Assembly: GCA_018262385.1 (NCBI GenBank)
Contig: JAGSPQ010000037.1
Location: 1-10,151, forward strand
From: Myxococcaceae bacterium
GTDB taxonomy: Bacteria > Myxococcota > Myxococcia > Myxococcales > Myxococcaceae
Direction of reading: 5' to 3'
DNA length: 10,151 nucleotides
The translations under genes were made by a program, and so were the position numbers. Below, one piece after another: positions 6,600 to 10,151 of this stretch (its first letter is position 1; every line of letters starts with the position of its first letter). The notes under the pieces were generated by a model, which worked only from the letters and a program-made list of their open reading frames with translations, had not been told where the DNA came from and did not search any database.

Positions 6600-8260
6600 G
6601 GCCCCTCCTCGGCGAGCGCGGCGCCGACGCGGGCGTGGAGCGCGCGGTGGGCGAGCACGTTCTGGGCCCGAGCCGTTCGCACCTCGATCAGGGAGAACCC
6701 GGCGCGATCGATCGCCGCCTCGAGCGCCCCGAGCGTCGTCGGGCGTTCGAGGCAGGCGCCGCTCAGCCCAGCGAGGTGCGCCAGGTCCAGCCCATGCGGA
6801 GTTCCGAACAGCGTCTCGAAGTGCTCGGCGCGCTCGGCGATCGGCAGGAAGGAGAAGATCCCGCCGCCATCGTTGTTCACCGCCACCACCGTGAGCGGGA
6901 TCCCGTGCTGGCGGGCGATCAACATCCCGTGGAGATCGTGAATCAGCGCCAGATCGCCGGTCAGCAGCACGGTCGGCTTGCCGGTCGCCGCGGCCACCCC
7001 GGCGGCGGTCGAGGTGACGCCGTCGATCCCGTTCACTCCGCGGTTGGCGAAGACCCGCAGCCGCCTCGTCCCCGCCACCGCAAAGGCATCCACGTCCCGA
7101 ACCGGCATGCTGCTCGAGAGAAACAGGTTCGCGGACGCGCCGGCCGCAACCGACCTCGCGATCGACGGCTCCTCGAGCGCCTCGCTGGAGATCGCGCGCC
7201 CAGCGATCGCGTCGGCCCGAAGGAACGCCTCGCGGTATCCAGTGCTCGCAGCCACCGCGGGGAGCAGCGCCCGGCAGGCGCAGACCGGGTCACCGACGAT
7301 CACCGCCTGGGCGCGATGCTGCGGATCGACGATCTCGCCCCGCTCGCTGAAGACGAAGATCCGCGCGCCGCTCGAGTCGAGCCAGGCCTGGGGGATCTTC
7401 GCAGTCAGCCCTCCGCCGAAGCGCAGCACCACCTGCGGCCGGTGGCTGGCGGCGAACGGATCGTGCCGCAGCAACAGATCGGCGTGGCAGATCGCGGCCG
7501 GAAAGCCGAACCGGGCATTCGAGCAGGCCTCGGCCAGCACCGGGAAGCCGAGCGCCGATCCGAGCGCGTGCACCGCTTCCCCGAAGCCGTCGTCCGCTTC
7601 CCGCGGGCCACAGACGATCAGCCCGCGCTCCACCCCGTGAAGCGCCGCGCGGACTTCGTCGAGCACCGGGGTGTCGCTCGGCTGGACGATCTTCTGCGCG
7701 GGCGTGGAGTCGACCGGCACCGGCTCGCCCGGGCCCGGCGCCAGCGGCTCGCGGAAGGGAACATTGAAGTGGACCGGGCCACCCCCGCTCAGCGCGCGTC
7801 CGACCACCGCGCGCAGGTGCTCGATCGACTGCGCGTCGGGCCTCGGCAACAGCTCGACCCGGGCGAAGGACTCGAAGAACCGTGACTGGTCGGTCGTCTG
7901 CGGCGCGCCGAAGTCCTGCAGCTCCCACGGACGATCCGCGGTGAGGACGATCAGCGGCGTGCCGCCGTGCGCTGCCTCGATCACTGCCGGGAGGAAGTGC
8001 GCTCCGGCGCTGCCCGAGGTGCACAGCACCGCCGCCGGGCAGTCGCCCCCCTTCGCCAGCCCGAGCGCGAAGAAGGCCGCGCTCCGTTCATCCGTCACCG
8101 GCCAGCACTTCAGCCGCGGCGAGGCCGCGACCGCGAGCGCCAGCGGAGTCGACCGCGAGCCCGGGCACACCACCACGTGCCGCACCCCGCCGTTGGCGAG
8201 CGCGCCGGCGATCGCCGCCGCCCACCGGCCGTTGAGCCACTCCCCCCTGGCCTCAGACAT
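6590..8260 (-). CDS. menD: SEPHCHC synthase (MenD), ThDP-dependent
   Basis: This 556-residue thiamine-diphosphate enzyme adds the succinic semialdehyde unit from 2-oxoglutarate to isochorismate, giving SEPHCHC. The N-terminal PYR domain has CPGSRSTPL (32-40) and the cofactor-activating Glu58 (VTDERSAAF), followed by LTADRPWEL (106-114) and GAPQTTDQ (118-125). A transhydrogenase-like middle domain runs to about residue 340. The C-terminal PP domain has SSSMPVRD (382-389), FANRGVNGIDG (404-414) and the Mg/ThDP motif from GDLALIHD (435-442) to NNDGGGIF (462-469). Length and all motifs are normal for the family. The ATG at 8260 overlaps the end of menF by 8 bp, with a G-rich RBS just upstream. 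Confidence 0.98.
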   Translation of the reverse strand: MSEARGEWLNGRWAAAIAGALANGGVRHVVVCPGSRSTPLALAVAASPRLKCWPVTDERSAAFFALGLAKGGDCPAAVLCTSGSAGAHFLPAVIEAAHGGTPLIVLTADRPWELQDFGAPQTTDQSRFFESFARVELLPRPDAQSIEHLRAVVGRALSGGGPVHFNVPFREPLAPGPGEPVPVDSTPAQKIVQPSDTPVLDEVRAALHGVERGLIVCGPREADDGFGEAVHALGSALGFPVLAEACSNARFGFPAAICHADLLLRHDPFAASHRPQVVLRFGGGLTAKIPQAWLDSSGARIFVFSERGEIVDPQHRAQAVIVGDPVCACRALLPAVAASTGYREAFLRADAIAGRAISSEALEEPSIARSVAAGASANLFLSSSMPVRDVDAFAVAGTRRLRVFANRGVNGIDGVTSTAAGVAAATGKPTVLLTGDLALIHDLHGMLIARQHGIPLTVVAVNNDGGGIFSFLPIAERAEHFETLFGTPHGLDLAHLAGLSGACLERPTTLGALEAAIDRAGFSLIEVRTARAQNVLAHRALHARVGAALAEEGPWR

Positions 8261-9383
8261 CGTCCACCCCCAGCGCCCCGAGCAGCGCCCGCGCCTTGCG
8301 CTCCGTCTCGATCCACTCCGCCTTCGCGGTCGACCCGGCGACGATCCCGGCCCCGGCGAACACCACCGCCTCGCTGCCCGTGATCAGCGCCGAGCGGATC
8401 CCGACGCACAGCTCCAGCCCATCGGGGCCGCGGGCGCCGATCGCCCCCGCGTACCAGCCGCGCTCGAACCCTTCCTGCGCCCGCTGAAACGCGAGCGCCG
8501 CCGCCCGCGGAGTCCCACCCACCGCCGGAGTCGGGTGCAGCGCCCGCGCTGCCGCGATCGGCTCCACCCCTTCCCGCAGCTCGGCCCGGATCGGCGTCCA
8601 CAGGTGGCTCACGTTCGCCAGCCGCCTCACCGCCGGCCCCGGCTCGATCTCGACCGAGGTGGCCAGCGGCCGCAGCGACTCGACGATCGCCTCCACCACC
8701 CACGCGTGCTCGCGGCGATCCTTCTGCGACGACAGCAGGTCCTCGCCCACCCCGGTGCCGGCCAGCGCCTCCGTCTCGAGCACCCGGCCCCGCACCCGGC
8801 ACAGCAACTCGGGGCTCGCTCCGACGAACGCGGCGCCTTCTTCGGTGCGAAGCAGGAAGTTGCGACACGAAGGAAAGCGCGCCTCGAGCGCCTTCAGCAC
8901 GCGCCGCTCCTCGAACCGGCCTTCCGCCTGCACCCGCAGCCGGCGCGCCAGCACCACCTTGCTCAGCGCCCCCGACGAGATCCGCCCCAGGGCCGCCTCG
9001 ACCATCGCCGTCCATTTCGCCGGGTCGCCCGCCTCCACGCGCGCGCGCGGAAGCCCGAGCACCGGCTCCGCCTCGTCGATCGCCGCCAGCAGCTGTGCCG
9101 CCCGATCGCCGAACGCGGCCACCCAGGTCCGCCCGCCGCTCCACCAGCCCAGCACCTGCGGCAGCACCCACCGCTCGGCCCCGTCGAACGTCCACCCCCC
9201 GAACCAGGGGCCGGGGGATCCGGGGGGCGCCCCCGCCTGCCAGTCGATCGCCCCCCCGCCCTCGCCGGCCACTCCCACCCCCACCGCCCACTCCCCACCC
9301 GCGGGGTGGGACCACGCGATTGACAGCGGCGCGCCGCGAAGCGACAAGCGCAGCAACGCCCCGGCTTCAAGGGGAGTCCACAT
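8253..9383 (-). CDS. menF: Isochorismate synthase (MenF)
   Basis: This chorismate-binding enzyme of the MST family isomerises chorismate to isochorismate, the first committed step of menaquinone synthesis. From the ATG at 9383 it is 376 residues. Seen in order: FGGW (61-64), the catalytic-base Lys142 in [21 protein letters not shown] (186-194), TEALAGT (204-210), the metal-ligand region KDRREH with Glu225, [11 protein letters not shown] (283-293), [10 protein letters not shown] (307-316) and [17 protein letters not shown] with Glu356. The start is uncertain: an ATG at 9455 in the same frame adds 24 residues, but these use AT-ending codons more often than the rest, and that ATG overlaps the likely -10 of the divergent gene. 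Neither start has a clear RBS. The gene is first in the operon and overlaps menD by 8 bp. Salicylate or enterobactin-type isochorismate synthase is unlikely given the operon. Confidence 0.93.
   Translation of the reverse strand: MWTPLEAGALLRLSLRGAPLSIAWSHPAGGEWAVGVGVAGEGGGAIDWQAGAPPGSPGPWFGGWTFDGAERWVLPQVLGWWSGGRTWVAAFGDRAAQLLAAIDEAEPVLGLPRARVEAGDPAKWTAMVEAALGRISSGALSKVVLARRLRVQAEGRFEERRVLKALEARFPSCRNFLLRTEEGAAFVGASPELLCRVRGRVLETEALAGTGVGEDLLSSQKDRREHAWVVEAIVESLRPLATSVEIEPGPAVRRLANVSHLWTPIRAELREGVEPIAAARALHPTPAVGGTPRAAALAFQRAQEGFERGWYAGAIGARGPDGLELCVGIRSALITGSEAVVFAGAGIVAGSTAKAEWIETERKARALLGALGVDDV
9274..9310 (-). promoter_or_regulatory. G-quadruplex-capable tract with a competing hairpin, inside early menF
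   Basis: On the coding (minus) strand, 9300-9274 reads G3-T-G4-AGT-G3-CGGT-G5-T-G3: five G-runs with loops of 1-4 bases, fully satisfying the usual quadruplex pattern. The first two runs (GGGTGGG, 9300-9294) are also the 3' arm of a perfect 7-bp hairpin with CCCACCC at 9310-9304 (3-base loop). The two folds are therefore mutually exclusive. The tract starts about 83 bases after the menF ATG at 9383. More G-runs follow, including seven G at 9257-9251. Sequence fit is certain; function is inference. Confidence 0.4.
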
Positions 9384-9426
9384 CGCGGCAAACCGCCGCT
9401 CTGGGCCGGAAGGGCTCACGACGCGG

Positions 9427-9454
9427 TTGTTTTCTAGGACGTCGCAGCTATACA
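9427..9454 (+). promoter_or_regulatory. Putative sigma70-type promoter of the DAHP synthase gene
   Basis: TTGTTT at 9427-9432 and TATACA at 9449-9454 are separated by 16 bases and read toward the DAHP synthase gene. This AT-rich island stands out in an otherwise very GC-rich sequence. It predicts transcription starting near 9460 and a leader of about 45-50 bases. The -10 element overlaps the alternative upstream menF ATG at 9455. Confidence 0.5.
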
Positions 9455-9464
9455 TGCACTACAA

Positions 9465-9493
9465 AGTTCAAAACGCCGTGAACTCAGTGAACT
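9465..9493 (+). promoter_or_regulatory. AGTTCA/TGAACT triple half-site before the DAHP synthase RBS
   Basis: AGTTCA (9465-9470) and TGAACT (9479-9484) form a perfect 6-bp inverted repeat with 8 bases between. A second TGAACT at 9488-9493 repeats the right arm 9 bp on. The block starts just after the predicted transcription start and ends 3 bases before the GAGG ribosome binding site. It could be a dyad operator, or an RNA leader in which the left arm pairs with either right arm. The motif does not match a regulator I can name. Confidence 0.4.
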
Positions 9494-9507
9494 ACCGAGG
9501 CAACCCG

Positions 9508-10151
9508 ATGGCTTCCGATGGTCCGAGACGGGTGTGGAGAACCGAGTCGCAGCCCACCCAGCGGGTGCGGCTGAGCAACGGCATCGAGCTTGGCGACGCG
9601 GGCTTCGTGGTGATTGCCGGGCCGTGCGCGGTCGAGAGCGCCACCCAGATCGAAGCGGCCGCCGAGGCGGTCGCGCGCCACGGCGCCCACGCGATGCGCG
9701 GCGGCGCCTTCAAGCCCCGCACCAGCCCCTACGCGTTCCAGGGCCTGGGCCAGCCTGGCCTCGAGGCGCTGGCCGCTTCCGCGCGCCGCCACCATCTGCC
9801 GGTGGTGACCGAGGTGATGGACGCCGCCCAGCTGCCCGCGATGCTGGAGTGCGCCGACGTGCTGCAGATCGGCGCCCGCAACATGCAGAACTTCTCGCTG
9901 CTCAAGGCGGTGGGGAAGGTCCGCCGGCCGGTGCTGCTCAAGCGCGGCCTTTGCGCCACCCTCGACGAGTGGCTGCTGGCCGCCGAGTACATCCTCGAGG
10001 GAGGAAACGATCAGGTCATCCTCTGCGAGCGCGGCATCCGCACCTTCGAGCCGCAGCTGCGCAACACCCTCGATCTGGCCGGCGTGGCCTGGCTCAAGCA
10101 GCGCACCCGGCTGCCGGTGCTGGTCGACCCCTCGCACGCCACCGGAGATCG
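9508..10151 (+). CDS. aroF: 3-Deoxy-7-phosphoheptulonate (DAHP) synthase, type I-beta (3' end outside window)
   Basis: The first 214 residues are present; the family core is about 260-270 residues, so roughly 50 are missing. The enzyme condenses phosphoenolpyruvate with erythrose 4-phosphate, opening the shikimate pathway to chorismate. Motifs: GPCAVES (38-44) with metal-ligand Cys40, [18 protein letters not shown] (64-81), [10 protein letters not shown] (120-129), LLKRG (143-147), CERGIRTFE (173-181), and VDPSHATG (206-213) with metal-ligand His210. Only about 37 residues precede GPCAVES, so there is no N-terminal ACT-like or chorismate mutase regulatory domain; it resembles the short Pyrococcus-type enzyme. 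The ATG at 9508 has GAGG seven bases upstream. An in-frame ATG at 9454 lies within the predicted -10 and is not favoured. The gene is divergent from menF, whose substrate chorismate comes from this pathway. The gene name is by family convention. Confidence 0.95.
   Translation, partial: MASDGPRRVWRTESQPTQRVRLSNGIELGDAGFVVIAGPCAVESATQIEAAAEAVARHGAHAMRGGAFKPRTSPYAFQGLGQPGLEALAASARRHHLPVVTEVMDAAQLPAMLECADVLQIGARNMQNFSLLKAVGKVRRPVLLKRGLCATLDEWLLAAEYILEGGNDQVILCERGIRTFEPQLRNTLDLAGVAWLKQRTRLPVLVDPSHATGD

Noticed and set aside
7671..9323. Plus-strand 550-codon open frame
   Set aside because: Antisense to menD and menF; no recognisable domain, biased Arg/Pro composition.
9447..9473. Minus-strand promoter for menF (TTGAAC with TATAGC)
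   Set aside because: Spacing is only 13 bases, too short for a sigma70 promoter; other minus-strand combinations were also weak.
9454..9507. In-frame upstream extension of DAHP synthase from an ATG at 9454
   Set aside because: That ATG is inside the predicted -10 element and lacks an RBS; the ATG at 9508 has GAGG at good spacing.
9484..10137. Minus-strand 217-codon open frame
   Set aside because: Antisense to the DAHP synthase coding sequence, whose motifs are unmistakable; His/Gln/Leu-rich shadow composition.

Overview
The window is very GC-rich, with strong third-position G/C bias and long spurious antisense frames. It looks like a delta-proteobacterial or myxobacterial chromosome: there is a Cys-rich, Gly-Thr-repeat secreted protein of a kind common in Myxococcota, and anaerobe-type menaquinone synthesis. 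The assignment to Myxococcota is inference from style, not from a marker gene.

Layout, right to left on the minus strand. Seven genes form one tightly packed menaquinone (vitamin K2) operon: menF (start near 9383), menD, menH, menB, menA, menC and menE (end 1769). Neighbours overlap by 8, 10, 4, 4 and 4 bp, and menC/menE are separated by 1 bp, so translational coupling is likely along the whole chain. The set runs from chorismate to isochorismate (MenF), SEPHCHC (MenD), SHCHC (MenH), o-succinylbenzoate (MenC), OSB-CoA (MenE), DHNA-CoA (MenB) and finally prenylation to demethylmenaquinone (MenA). The DHNA-CoA thioesterase and the last methyltransferase (MenG/UbiE) are not in the window.

Downstream of menE, on the same strand, are a small zinc-ribbon/PspC membrane protein (1381-1734), a secreted Cys-rich protein with a 19-unit Thr-Gly-Gly linker (394-1338), an FtsB/DivIC-type division protein (22-303), and the first codons of another gene that leaves the window (1-20).

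On the plus strand, divergent from menF, is a type I-beta DAHP synthase (9508 to the window end, truncated), the entry enzyme of the shikimate pathway that makes the chorismate MenF consumes. The region between the two start codons, about 120 bp, holds a plausible sigma70-type promoter and three AGTTCA/TGAACT half-sites just before the DAHP synthase ribosome binding site.

Nothing here looks like a defence system, mobile element, CRISPR array or wholly new system. The points most worth a second look are the head-to-head coupling of aromatic supply and menaquinone use, the repeat motif in that intergenic region, a G-quadruplex/hairpin-capable stretch early in menF, a Lys-to-Ser change in the MenE P-loop, and the slippage-prone Gly-Thr repeat.
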